Shown one piece after another: positions 50,121 through 62,581 of a DNA stretch of 64,000 nt. Source of the DNA: Lingula anatina (taxonomy: Eukaryota; Brachiopoda; Lingulata; Lingulida; Lingulidae); the NCBI RefSeq assembly GCF_001039355.2, contig NW_019775125.1, positions 280,780-344,779 on the forward strand, written 5' to 3'. Every line of letters starts with the position of its first letter. Position 1 is the stretch's first letter. The notes under the pieces are model-generated. The model made no database searches and had not been told where the DNA came from. It was given only the letters and a program-made list of their open reading frames with translations. The position numbers were made by a program, and so were the translations under genes.

Positions 50121-52565
50121 TTATGTTTTAATACTGTTTAAAGCCTTGAGACTTAAATACATTTTTAAATATCCTTACCTTTCTGGAATACAGCAAAATG
50201 TAATGTTACTGTGAAAGTTCACAGTATTGCATGCCCTGACGCGATCATCGTGCTGTTATTAACCGGCATACTAACCACATATGCGGGGCAGCGGCGTCCA
50301 CAAGGGAAACACACGTGTACCTTCACCGAGTTATGTGTTGTCAGCAGCATTGTGGTTTCGGTAATATTGATATAAAATATTCATAATGTTGAAAGGAACA
50401 CTTGCTGCTTGGATTGGAAAGGTTTTCTGGTCTTAAAAGCTAGTTATTTACAGTTGCGTGAGAAGAAACTCGTGCAGCAGGGAATAAAGGAGTACCGGGA
50501 ATAAGGGAGGAGGGGGGGGGTCGACCCCTAGAGCTTATCCACAATGACTGTCTGAAGCAAAGACTGTTGTTACTCAGTTAACTGTTTATGAACATATTCA
50601 GTTCAAGTTCAGGGGCGGATTTAGGCTGCCTCCCGGGTCTTCCGGAAGACGGTCAGACTTTCAAATTTTCATTAATGGGTATCTATTTTTCTGTCGGAAG
50701 ATGGTTCCTAGCGTCACATTGGGTTGCTTTTAATGTCATACTTGAGGATTGGTTTAGAGGTAGCTGAAAAATGATTTTTATAAAAAAAAATCTGGCTTTG
50801 TTGTGCCTTTCGGTAAATTTTACTTAAGGGAGTTCATGCATAGTTCTCCTCTGCTCACTGAGTCAGTAATTGGTAAGGCACCTGTTGTGTCATTTTTTGT
50901 TAAGTCTTGCCTAAAGTAAGTTCTAAAACCTCTTCACCTTTCAATGCAGTGTGCTAAAGCGTTAGATATGCCTGTTCGAAGCGTTACAAACACTAGTAGC
51001 GTGTGACTTCAAATCCTAGACACTGTTAAAAAATGGAGTGTGACAAATTAGCAAGTAAAACGTTATTAAACTCTGTGTAGCTATATATGTGTTATTATTT
51101 TACTTCTGTGACAGTGTTGAACAGTTTGATAAGCAATGTTTTCAATAAAAAGTCCCATTTTTCAATACCTATAAAAAATTAACTGAAATTTGATAGCCAA
51201 TATTTTGTCTTCTGACAGGCAGACCTCATTAGGGAAATGAGGGCTGTCAAAGGTATTACAACCCATCATATCTTAGTTGTGCTGATCCAGACAGGTGCCC
51301 TACCCTTAGAAGTAAATATCAGTTAAATTTCCTTTAATTATTAACAAAGGAAACTCGCGTATACAGATTGTCTATTTTTCCACTCAGATTTGAGCTGATT
51401 GTTTATATATGTATTTCTATTGAACTTATGGAGGTAATATTACCTTGTAAAGTATTTTTCAGTTTATAACTTGGACTTCTGTTGCTAATTGTGTATAATT
51501 TGGATGCCATTATGCGGCATCTTTTAAATTTTATACCCTTTGAACCAGTATAAAACAAATTCTACAAATACATTTTAGGTGTAACACGATAGCTGCCAAG
51601 GCAGAACTGACAGATTTCCAATTACACAATATAAAATTGGTCATGCCACATCCTAGCTACTGACACAGATTCTGGGAAATGTCGAGCCAATTCTCTGGTA
51701 AAATAGTATATAAATATGAAGTGAAGGAACAAAGCCATGTGATGAATTGACCAAAGAGGCTTTAACAGATTTCTCAGAATTGCGTACCAATTAACCTTGG
51801 GTAGTACAACACCCATAAACAGAGACCATAAATGCATTCGCAAACCGTTATGATTTATTATTTATTCAAAGAAATCGAAAGAGCATATATAGCATATTCC
51901 ACACATAATATATTATTCAAAACTATCTATACACGGCAGCGCCAATATCAACGTGCGTCTTACAAAATTTAGCAAAATCCAGAATAGGAGCGCATGATTT
52001 AGAAATCTTTCAGTGTCGATTACAACATGGCTAGTGGAACGCTGAGAGGGAGAGAGAAAGGTGAGTACAGCATATCCACAAAGACTGAAACTTGAAGTGT
52101 TGCAAATGGATTAAAAAGGTGGTTAAAAAGCAGAGTAAGCAGAGTTGCAGGTTAGTATGTCAGAGAATTTCTTTAGCTGTGTTATTTTATAAAAATGAAG
52201 TAATTTTTCTTTTGTCAACAGCTAATTTGTTACCTCCAATATTTCAAGTATATTTCCTGCATAGAGGCTATTCACTGGATAGCCTCATTCCCTGATGAAG
52301 ATGTTCTGTTAGAAATATTGAAGATGAAAATTTGAATATTAATAATAAGAGCTTAATAAAGTGCTCTGTACAGCGGAGAATATACTTGCCTTCGTCTTTA
52401 GTTCATTACGTGATAAATTAGCAAAAAACGCCAATTGAGACTCGAGTTCATTTCAATGTTTTACAAGACCGATATTGTGAAATTGTTCACTGAATTTAAC
52501 CCAGTATCTAAAATTGGTCTTATCGAAAATTACAGAGTTATCTGAAACTCACGCAGGCCCATTCC

Positions 52566-54385
52566 TCACAACACCTGGTACACATAAAGCATCCCTGCAG
52601 CAATGCCGGCCATGTATTTCTCCACCCTACGTATCTCGACTTTCTTCCAAAGCCCGTTGTCTTCGTGAATCTTCAGCCAGTCGTCCCAGTCCCTGCTGTC
52701 GTACCCACAGTCTGGGATGTAATCCTCTCTCGTCGCGATGGCAACAAACCCGCCTGAAAAAAAATTAGCAGGACTCAAAGCAGTTGGCCTCTGGTCATCT
52801 GTCTATTATAATTAATTATTATTTATATGTGACAAAGACAGGGTCACATCATATATCAGTACTTCAGTAAGTGATCCTGACGTCCTAAAATTACTTTCAC
52901 AAGCTGATGATTATAAGAGCTCATTTGTCAGAACCAATAGTCTCAGTGTATTATATTGGAGAATTATGCCTGTACCCATTGCTAGTGCTACAGGGAGCTA
53001 TATTTTAATTGGATATTCACATGCATATTTCTGTGTTTAATTATGTGCATTTTTTCAAATTTTTTCACATAATTTCAGAATTGTTGCTATTCCCCATCTG
53101 TCAGGATACAATCTCTCATCATACCAGATTTTGTGATCCGAATCAGTTCTGGAAGACAGCTTGCATTGGCATTGCCCGCCGCCATGGTACCAACACATAC
53201 CACACAGTCGTAATGTCCTGTAAAAATAAAAAAAATACTTTTAAAATATACATGACGATAGTTTCAGGTCTAGAGGAACACACCTTCCAAGCAGGTATAT
53301 TCAAAATAAAATATCGGAATAAGTACCTTTCCTACTCATATGTAAAAAATATTTAATCAACTTATAATAATAATAAAAAAAATAGTACAATCGACTTATA
53401 TTCCTGATGGATGATTGGCGATACCTGGCTGTCCTCTTCGTGTCACTTTCTATCATGTGACAGGTACATGCATGCAACTGAAACCAATAAAGTCCCAAGC
53501 TGCTTTCTTCATATCAAAACTTTCATAATCTAAATTAAGCGTTTGTCACTACAAGTGATACTCTAAAGTTTCATGTACGTGGAAAAGATGAAAAAAAAAA
53601 AAAAACAAATGTATGTCGTTCGTATCCAGTGTCATTTATCTGTCTAAAGCAGGTTAAAAAACACTTCAAGCGCGTCCCATTAATATGACATAAACAGCGG
53701 AGAAAGTGAATTTAAAATTTATCGTTCAAATGATCAACAGCTAGTTTTTTTTTCCATTTTTGTTCGGCAAACAAGTAAGTTTGCATATTACTGCAATATG
53801 TAGGTGTGTATTATTAATACACTCCCATCACTATTCAGTTTGCCTAGATTACCAGTTCAAGACTCTAGAATTATGAAAAACTACAGAATTGTGTTTATTT
53901 ACCCCACCTGAAGGAATATCCAATCTATTCGGGCCAAGCATATCACAAATACTCCTTTTGTAAATCCCTTTCTGATTGGCTATGTCTAACATCACCTGGC
54001 ATGCGTCAAGAGCCTCTAGGTTTGTGAATCCAAGTTTTTGAAGCTGCCAATGAAAAAACCAACACATCTTATTGTAATTAATTTCAACAGTCTGATTAAA
54101 GTTGAATTTGAGAGTAATTGTTACTCTAACAGAACAATAAACAAGGATTGACAATGAAATAACAAGGCAAAGCTGAGGATGACAAGCGTTTGACGTGTTC
54201 CTCTCCTGTCCTCCAATCACCCTTGCCCTCTGGCCAAATCCTTATCACAAAGCCATTTGCAGCAGAGTTGGGCGTAATTTAGGTATGAGAATGTTGAATT
54301 GAAATTGTAGTCAGTGTCCAGCAGAGTGAAACTGACGAATAAAATCCGAAAAAAAATACGAAACAAGAGGACACCAAAATAGGCC

Positions 54386-54437
<52 letters not shown>

Positions 54438-54530
54438 CTGGCATATTGCGAAAAGCACTGCCTAAGCTGCAGGAACAGCTGACACACAGAAAAAAGACCC
54501 AGAAGAACATCTTAGGGCTAGAGAGATTCA

Positions 54531-54567
<37 letters not shown>

Positions 54568-55393
54568 TTATAGTTTGGGTTTGCTTTCTAATTTTTATAG
54601 TGTCTCTCTCTATAATTTTTACATAATTTTTCTATAATTTTTATATGTGTCTCTCTATAAAGTAAATTTGATGTACTTCTACATACCTCTACCCCGACCA
54701 CCCCAGTGGCTGCTCCCGCATCCAATATGACAGCATCTCTCTTTTTGCCTAATATTTGATCGACAGCTTGGGCCACCACTTCTGGTCCTTTGTGCTGTAT
54801 AACCTGTAAAAGGACAACATTCAGATATGGGTTTGTTGTTTCCATACATATATAAAATTAAGGAACCCTCTCCTTCCCCTTCCCCCCAACCCGCAAGTCT
54901 TTTCGAAATAGAATATTGGAATCAGTACCATTCCCTTCTAAAATGTAAACCCCCCACCCACCCTAACTTTACACCGAGTTGTGTTCCATCCATTTTTTCT
55001 TTCTACAGTAGACTATTTCTGGATAGTTTGTTGCAAACAAGCATCTCTTAATTAGAGGCCCCCCTCCCCCTTCCCCAGTAAGTATATTCGAAACAAAATA
55101 TTGGGTTTGATACCACACCTTTCTAAATGTACCCCCCCCCCCCCTTAGCTTACACAAAGTTGTGGTCAATCCCGTTTTCCTTTATACAGTACACTATCGG
55201 CCATTGGGGACACAATGGAAAAGGTTATATTTTATCTGATACCAAGGGTCAAGGTCGATATAAATACCTCGTTATCTTCGTCAAAGGTGGGTGCCCACTG
55301 ACTATAAAACCTTAAGGTGTCCTCTACGTTGCCTGTCGCTGTGTTTCCGCTATTAATCTTAGCCAATGTTTCTTTCTGGCGTGTGGTTGACAT
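52566..55393 (-). CDS. METTL27: METTL27-like SAM-dependent methyltransferase
   Basis: Complete five-exon gene: 55268-55393, 54687-54803, 53908-54043, 53125-53217 and 52566-52753. That is 660 bases including TGA, 219 residues. All junctions are AG/GT with agreeing phases (0, 0, 1, 1). The N-terminus MSTTRQKETLAKIN leads to DTLRFYSQWAPTFDEDNE, typical of the METTL27/WBSCR27 family. Motif I is ILDAGAATG (about residues 68-76), followed by LQKLGFTNLEALDACQVML, then YDCVVCVGT, ELIRITKSGG and a C-terminal EDNGLWKKVE. It is a class I (Rossmann) methyltransferase, probably soluble; its substrate is unknown in this family. AATG at the start agrees with family length. The gene lies between spacer S3 and P450 B and has no counterpart near P450 A. 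Confidence 0.92.
54386..54567. mobile_element. Probable LINE 3' tail with (ATT)n and (AAT)n arrays
   Basis: An (ATT)n tract at 54386-54435 and an (AAT)n tract at 54531-54566 flank about 95 bases (gctgcaggaacagctgacac ... catcttagggctagagagat). The latter resembles the 3' end of non-LTR retrotransposons that finish in AAT repeats. It lies in the METTL27-like intron 2. The LINE assignment is inferred. Confidence 0.45.
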
Positions 55394-57750
55394 TGCAATT
55401 CTTAAATATGCATTTCAAGGATGTAAGGATGTCATAGTACACACAAACTCATACATACGCAACCCATACGTACATCAATAATGAGTTATTAATTCATTAT
55501 TATTATTATCATTATTATTATTATTTTTATTATTCTTATTAATTTAAACCTCCTTGAAATGTGAATAAAACATAACACTTCATACTTTTGCATATCAACA
55601 GTTATGAAAACAAAGTAAAACCGAAGCAGGCTTGGTCCTTTGGCAAAAATGAAATACAATTAAGTGTTGTACAAACCGATGATGAACTGCATATCTTATG
55701 ATGGTCAATATCTTATACATCGTTGTTCAAACGGACTAAAATAAAGCGCTGCCCTACTAAAGTAAAAAAATTAAATTGCTCATACGCAGTCAAACGCAAT
55801 GGGTTCGTTGGAAATGCGCTGTACGTCTTTCGAGTACATAAGCAAACGTTTGTGTACGCTACCACGTTTAATGCAAAATGGGGTATACATTTTCAAGCAT
55901 GTTCAAAAATTCAGCTTTCATGCACCTAGTATAATTTGTACAATACCCATACATTAGGGTTACGCCAGGCATTCGACAAAAACTCTAGGACACGATCCAA
56001 GTCACACTTCTAATGCGGTGGTCGCTATAGACATCTTGATAACACATGATTAACGTATTCCCGCTCGCTTTTTGTCATTTGAGTTTTAATCAGAGTTCAA
56101 TCCTCACTTCTTTATCACTGTTTTTCCATACAGAGAGGATAGAGTTATATATTTTCTAACACTGGATCTGATCCAGTTTTCAGATCATAGTCATCAGCAA
56201 AACAGTAGAACACATTTATCACCCATATCCTTACGCGTAACTCATATATATGCCCATATACCGTATTCAAACGCTCTTATACACTACTTATCCTCCATCT
56301 CGAACAGCAGTGATAAATATGTGGAAATATATCTCTCATTGCACCATGTATGACATAACGCAAAGGGTACGCTTTTCACACGATAATCACGCGTTAGGTA
56401 AACGATGAACGTTTGGCATACGCTTCTATACGCAAGAAGTACGTAAATATACAGCAGGTTTACGTTAACATATACCAATCAGTAGTGTTTTATATCGTAA
56501 ATAAATGACTCGGTCATCAGCTTTACATTACGTTTACGTTACGCATACACAAGTTAAGCCAACCACCACGAAGAGCGTAGTATTACGTACCTTAACCGAC
56601 ACGCTACCTGATTTGGCGTTTCCCTACCGTTACCAAGTATGCAATTCGTGCTTGTGTACGCTGAAAAGTGTGGACAGGTTGAAAACAATTTTTAAATCCG
56701 CGGAGGTGAATGTTCACCACTGCTTTTCTTCGTACTTGAAACGTATACCACGTTAGTCTAACATACCCCTTGTGTTTGTCTGCGTATGTGTAAATGTCCT
56801 CATACGTGAGTACTATACGCTAGAGTGTGACAGTGCCTTTACTGTTTGCTGATGATCTCCCGTGTGATCTTTTTTACACACATAATAACAATGAGGGACT
56901 GTTGCCTCACATCAAGTCATACGACACTATTTAGTTGACACCTACATATGTTTTATAGCGGAAATGCTGGTGTCACAATGTATGGATGATTTTGAAGCAT
57001 ATCTCATAGTAGTAGTAGTAATTAGGGCACTTGTATGGTGTATTCTTCACAGTGTAAAATCTATACAGCAGATGTGCTGATGATGTTTGGTTGCAGCTCA
57101 GAGGCAGATTAAGTTGTAACGGTACCAAGCCTTATTTTGATGGGAAAAGCATTATTTGATAATTATGTTAAATGAGGCCATATGAGACAATATAAAGTCA
57201 CGATGTATAGTTATATATGGTGTAAATATGATATTGACCGCTCTTCTTATCTTTACATACAAAAAATGACGTAGATTTTGTCTCATTTACTCATTGTACT
57301 TCATACGGTTAGTAGTTCACTGCCCTTGCAGGTTCCATAAGCAATCAGAGAAAAGAATAATAACCATGTTTTTACTGAAAGCCAGAAGGTATTTTTCTAT
57401 GTAATGATAAATAGATCAATAAAGAAACAATAAATGAAAAACAAGATAAATAAAACTCTGCTTATACGTGCTATAAACAGTTTGAAGAGTATTGTTTCTC
57501 TGTTTGTCACATGACCTGTGGTGTGCTCCATACTAAGAGCAATGTAATCCCAATTTAAAACAGACGAAGAGTTGATCAGAAGCAAATTAAGTGATCAACA
57601 GGGGCGGATCCGATTATGCGGATGCGAAGCCAACACCACCCACCCCCACCCCCAGGGGCGAACGGCGTCATTTGGTACGGTTTACAACTATGATTCAGCT
57701 AGTCAAAATTCTAATTTCAAGAGGGGATCCCATTGGTGTGATTTTTTTTT
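55394..57750. other. Intergenic region with a TACGC/CGTA-rich segment
   Basis: No supported gene. About 55720-56830 is dense in tacgc, cgtac, acgtt and their complements without fixed spacing, unlike its AT-rich neighbours. An ATT-rich repeat lies at about 55490-55540. The rest shows nothing I can name. Homology to the P450 3' flank starts near 57760. Confidence 0.5.
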
Positions 57751-58357
57751 TTTACCTCCGATATTAATTATTTGACACACAGTTTATATAATCGGGCATG
57801 CGCTTTTTTTTTCAAATATTCCATGGATTGCAACTTGATGTAGACAACTTCATATTCTTTTTATTCTTTTTTCGCCATTTTATATCTTATATAGGACCGT
57901 GTAAATGCGATAAAAGGCGGGAAGCAATGACTGAAAAGCCAAAGAATGGCTTTCTTCGTAGTTCTGCTATATATTTGAAAAGGAAAGTACGTGATTTTAA
58001 GTCATTGCTTTTTTTAGGGGGGGTGAGGTGTATTTTCTCCATTTTTCTGTACCATTTTGAGCATTTCATTAACTAAGGCTAGCATCTCATTGGCAGAGAG
58101 AGCTTGTGACATTAAGTAATCAGCTTTCAGTTTTGTCTGTATGTCACCAAGAGGTTCAGCAAAATGAATATGTGAATTGTTTTCCAAAACTAATTTACTG
58201 ATTTTGGTCATCAGTTGAATTCACCTCACAATGTATTTTAACCCACAAACACACAAGCTAAAAAAGTTAAACAGCTGTTTGCTCCCCAAAATGAAACGGC
58301 CAAAAATATTCGAAGGATCTGCCCGTATATATTCATCGAGGCAACAGGATTTCAGAA

Positions 58358-58363
58358 TTTATT
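58358..58363 (-). terminator. Candidate poly(A) signal of P450 B
   Basis: AATAAA on the minus strand, about 85 bases past the stop codon, conserved in place with P450 A. Confidence 0.5.
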
Positions 58364-58447
58364 TCTACGTATGTACTCTTCCACATATCCTCACAGCAGG
58401 TAAGCGAAACGAACCGCAACCCCGGTGATGAGGAGTCGAAACATAAA

Positions 58448-61400
58448 TCAGTCCCTTGGTCTGGCACATACCCGGTATCTTGGGGGCTCGTACAGGAGTC
58501 CTAAGCTACCATCTGGATCTGGAATCGCCTCTCCCTCTGGCACGTGGAAGGTGAAAGTCTGGACCAAGGCAGCTATGACCAGAAACATTTCCTGACGAGC
58601 AACAGTCTCTCCAGGGCAGGAGCGTTTTCCTTAAACAGCAAATAAAGATATCAGTATTTGTATTTGAATGGAGATGTGAAGATGTTTTATGTTTTGATTT
58701 AATTAACGCATGCACAGGTCTTAATTTGCATACAAAGAAAAGAAAATCTGTCTGTTATAAAGTATACCGATCACGCTTACATGACACTTTACAACATTGT
58801 ATATGTCATCGTGTCTTTAATTCCTCTTACCTTATTAAAAATGAAAACAGAAAGGGATATTTCCATTAATTGATTATATCATTGTTACAATAGGCGACTG
58901 GGACGGAAAATAGAATTCACTGGATCATCTGAAAATGCCAACAGCTCAGAAGGGGCAAATCACGTATTGAAAAAAAGGCTAATAAAATAGAATAAATGCC
59001 ATAAGGTTTAGGGGTTTTTCAAAATATTACCTAGGGAAAACGGGATGAAAGCCTCGATCTTTTTCAAGTTTCCATCTTCGTCTAGAAACCTTGTAGGTCG
59101 AAATTCACGAGGATTGGACCAATTTTTTTCATCCATGAACACAGACCAAAAGTTTGCCATGATTGTCGTTCCTTCAGGGATCACGTATCCATTAATAGTG
59201 GTATCACGTATCGCTTTATGAGGAAGCGACAGCGGTCCAATATAATTGCAGCGTTGTATTTCCATTAGCGTAGCGTTAACATAGGGGAGATGCGGCCTGT
59301 CGGCAAGACTGGGGCGTCGTGTGTTTCCTACGACTTCTTCCAATTCTGCATGGATCTTTTCACAGACGTCAGGGTTAGATAAAAGGTACAGCATTCCCCA
59401 GGTTAGTGTTGTTGACGTTGTTTCCGATCCCCCGAGATAGAGCGTCTGGCAATTTGCTATTAGATCCTCATCATTAAATGCAAAAGAATTATCCGAGTCT
59501 CCTTGATTTGATTGGTGCAGAAAAGCATCGACCAGACCTCTCGTGGCGCCTGGATCATATCCCAATCTGTGCTGATCTAGCAAACATTTTACTTGGCTTG
59601 CAAATACATTCCAAGCCTCGTTTCCATTTTTACATTGCGGTAAAAACGAAAGAAATGGCAGGAAATTCTGAAACGAGGCCTGGGCGCTTAATCTGGATGC
59701 AGCATGGTATGAATCGACCAAATGTTTGAAATCTGGATCATCGTACTCCTGTCTGCCTCCGAACAGAATGCTACCTATGATGTTGGATACAGTGGCACTG
59801 ATGGTGCTGTTGAAATCGAACGGTTCGCCATTTTTATTGCGGATGTATTGAAGCAGAGCGTCAGTCTCATCTTCAGTTTGCTTCTCGGTGTCAGCTTTTG
59901 CTAGGTACTTTAAGGTAAAATCTCGCTGAGTCCTCTGCCTTGCACAATAATCGGTGCATAAAAAACCTAAAAAGAAAAAAAATCACAGTCGCAGTATTCG
60001 ACATGCTTTCGGAAAACAAGGTAAACGTAGTTTGAGGCCATGTATATAAATGCGGTAGGGTTGACACTTTTTGGTAGGGGAGTAATTCCTAAAAAGAAGT
60101 GAATTTTCTATAGAGCATTTGCTGTTAAATTATCAAGATGAATGTGAAATGTGAAAACAGTAACGTACACTTTTCGTCGTATTTCACGCAAATGGATCTT
60201 AATCAAATGTAGCTTTTTCTTGTCACTAGTACAGGTGTTATTTTCATGACACCAAATATAATTTTCAACCAAATGGAATATTGATTTTGTCTCAGAATTG
60301 CTTTCATTTAAATAGTCAAACGTGTAAATCTAAATAAGATCTCTACTTTATCTTCTCTTTGGCAGTATACTATGTCACAGTTCATGCGTATTTGTATGTT
60401 CTTGTTAACTGTTCATGATAGCACTTACAGTTCACAGGTATGTACAGGTAAACGGTGCAATATGACCAGGACTGGACGTATCCACAAAGTTATAATCAGC
60501 CTTGACCTACATGTATGCACTAGTTACAACATGTCCACTATATGTGAAATACAAGAGCGTAATTATATCGATGCGCAGCAGAGATATAATTTTTTTGTAG
60601 TGTATACTATACATGCAACGCATCACTTTCCTATTTTTCTTCTTTTTTACTATACATCCTTGGCATTCTCCTTCTCCTCCGCGTTGGTTTGCTTCTTCCA
60701 CGTGTATCCACAACAAGTGCCATGAAGCTGCGCATATGTTATATAATTGTTGTATGCAAGCACGCTTGGGAGTGGGGGGTATCACATAACTTGTATTTGA
60801 TTACGACAACCAGAAATATGAACAAGAATTTTGTCAATCTCTATGCACCAACTTGAAATTTGGTATAGAAATTAAGCATTCTTCAGACTTGAGTATGGTG
60901 TAGCGTTAGACGAAAAATGATCGAAATGTTCCCATCAAATATATCGGTGATATATCAATAGACTTTTTAGTATTACTATAGTTTATGAAGGCTCTTGTAA
61001 ACAATCCGATTGCATCGCACATATAACATATTTTCAAATATAAATATTAATACGAGTCCGTTTATATTACAGTACAATAAACCCAGAAGGTTTTTTCTTT
61101 AAGGGTTTTGAATGTTTTGATTTGACATGATGACAGTATATGTATTGTCGCCCTTAAATAGGTCCTGCAAGTCACTTTTTAACACAACTTAAAGAGCGCA
61201 GTGCAGTCCAACAGGCACTCACCTTTTCCATGGAGAAAATCAAAAGTCGGAATCCGCGGTCTGCCAGAAGTCAGCGCTCCCTTTCTCTGAAACACGTCTC
61301 GGATAGCTTCATAACCGGTCAATACAACGGTTGTCTTGGTGCCCAATCTAACGCTGAATATGTCGCCATACTTCTTAGCCCATCCCACCATGACGAGGTG

Positions 61401-61574
61401 AGGATCTGTCCCAAGGAAGGGGAGAACTCCGACCACTGGGAAACCCCAGGGACCTGGAGGTAGTCCGTTAGTCTTACGTTGCTTCCATAGAATAAGAAGG
61501 AAAATCACCACGACTGCGCACAATAGCACAGGCGTATCGGGAAAAGCAGCAACTGCGATTTGGAGTAGAGTCAT
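58448..61574 (-). CDS. Cytochrome P450 B (CYP2-like), intact
   Basis: Three exons: 61223-61574, 59031-59966 and 58448-58629. Together 1470 bases, 489 residues, no stop or shift; introns are phase 1. MTLLQIAVAAFPDTPVLLCA begins a hydrophobic ER anchor followed by K-Q-R-K and the Pro-rich hinge LPPGPWGFP. The I-helix GGSETTST is near residue 295, ExxR (EIQR) near 353, then EFRPTRF. The heme loop FSLGKRSCPG has its cysteine at residue 434. A microsomal heme monooxygenase using NADPH-P450 reductase electrons; substrate not predictable. Its exons are the same length as those of P450 A apart from that gene's extra base. The three-exon layout with one very large central exon is unusual for CYP2-clan genes. 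It lies head to head with P450 C. Confidence 0.95.
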
Positions 61575-62581
61575 TTCACGTTACTCTAAACGTTAACCCG
61601 CGCAGAGCCTTGTATCAATATCTCGAAGCAGAGTGATATATAGCTGTATGTATACTGGGAGAGAACGGATGGCCAACAGGGGGCCCAAGGTCAGCCCACT
61701 GAGATTATAGGCATTCTGCAGCTAGTTGAATAGATGTTGACTTCGAATCTTTTGTTTACTGAATGGCTTGCTCTTCAGATCAGTAAACACAGGAAGTCTA
61801 GCTGCAAAAGACCAATACAGTCATTGTTACGAAAAATATACCGGTAGGCTGGACCGTGTCAGAACTCCTCTTTATTCCTTTATCTATATTTTGTATCTAT
61901 TCTTTGCTAAGGGTCATTACTTGTCCCCAGCAATAAAGGTCTTCCATCCTTGAGGCAGGTATCCTGGACTACCTTATATAGAACACTGTGTACTAAGAAC
62001 TTCCACTGTCACCAGCTTAAAGTTGTCTAAATCTGTTTGACTACGCTAGATAGCGCTGACCAAACGCTTGTATCAATAGCCAGCTTATCCATATTATCTG
62101 TGTACTTGCTGCTGGTAAATATATATTAACTTACCGCTTAATCTTTGTAATGGATCACTTAATAATAGTCACAAACATTTATGCCTTTACAATGCTTGAC
62201 CAATGTATGACCCGTCCTTTTGTTGGGCATACCCAGCTCCCTTTCTCAAAGATCATTGCTTAACCCGAGTTCCCCCCACCCCGTAACCTCACAATCTACA
62301 ATAGTTTTGTTACGTAATCACTGATGAAATGGGACGTTTACCCATCTATCCGATACACAGTTTCCCTGTACATATGGGCTGCAAACCATACTCTGGTATC
62401 ACAAAGGTCTTTATTTTGGTATGCAAAACAGTCTAACTGGAGAAAACGCAATCGATTTGAAAGAGACTACGGGTGACTTCTATTGGTCAGAGAAAAACTG
62501 TGTGCTACGAGATATCGGCTGGGTGTTGTGGAGGTTGTGCACAAGTTTAAGATAAACGTCGCTGTTTAAGTCACATTTAAA
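61575..62581. promoter_or_regulatory. Head-to-head intergenic region between P450 B and P450 C
   Basis: About 1.0 kb between the start codons of two divergent P450 genes; it must hold both promoters. I see no certain TATA box or named response element. Unlike the P450 A flank, it is not shared with the relic at 15.5-16.9 kb. Confidence 0.45.

Larger units (their letters stand above)
43323..52450. repeat. Spacer block S3 (related to S1 and S2)
   Basis: Parts match S1 in order: 43500-45170 with 9740-12150, 47280-47560 with 12510-12780, 48740-52100 with 12790-14640. About 45.2-47.2 kb is an insertion relative to S1. A short plus frame at 45359-45595 and a minus frame at 51622-51843 show no family features. 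CA-rich repeat at 47094-47115. No supported gene. Confidence 0.55.
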
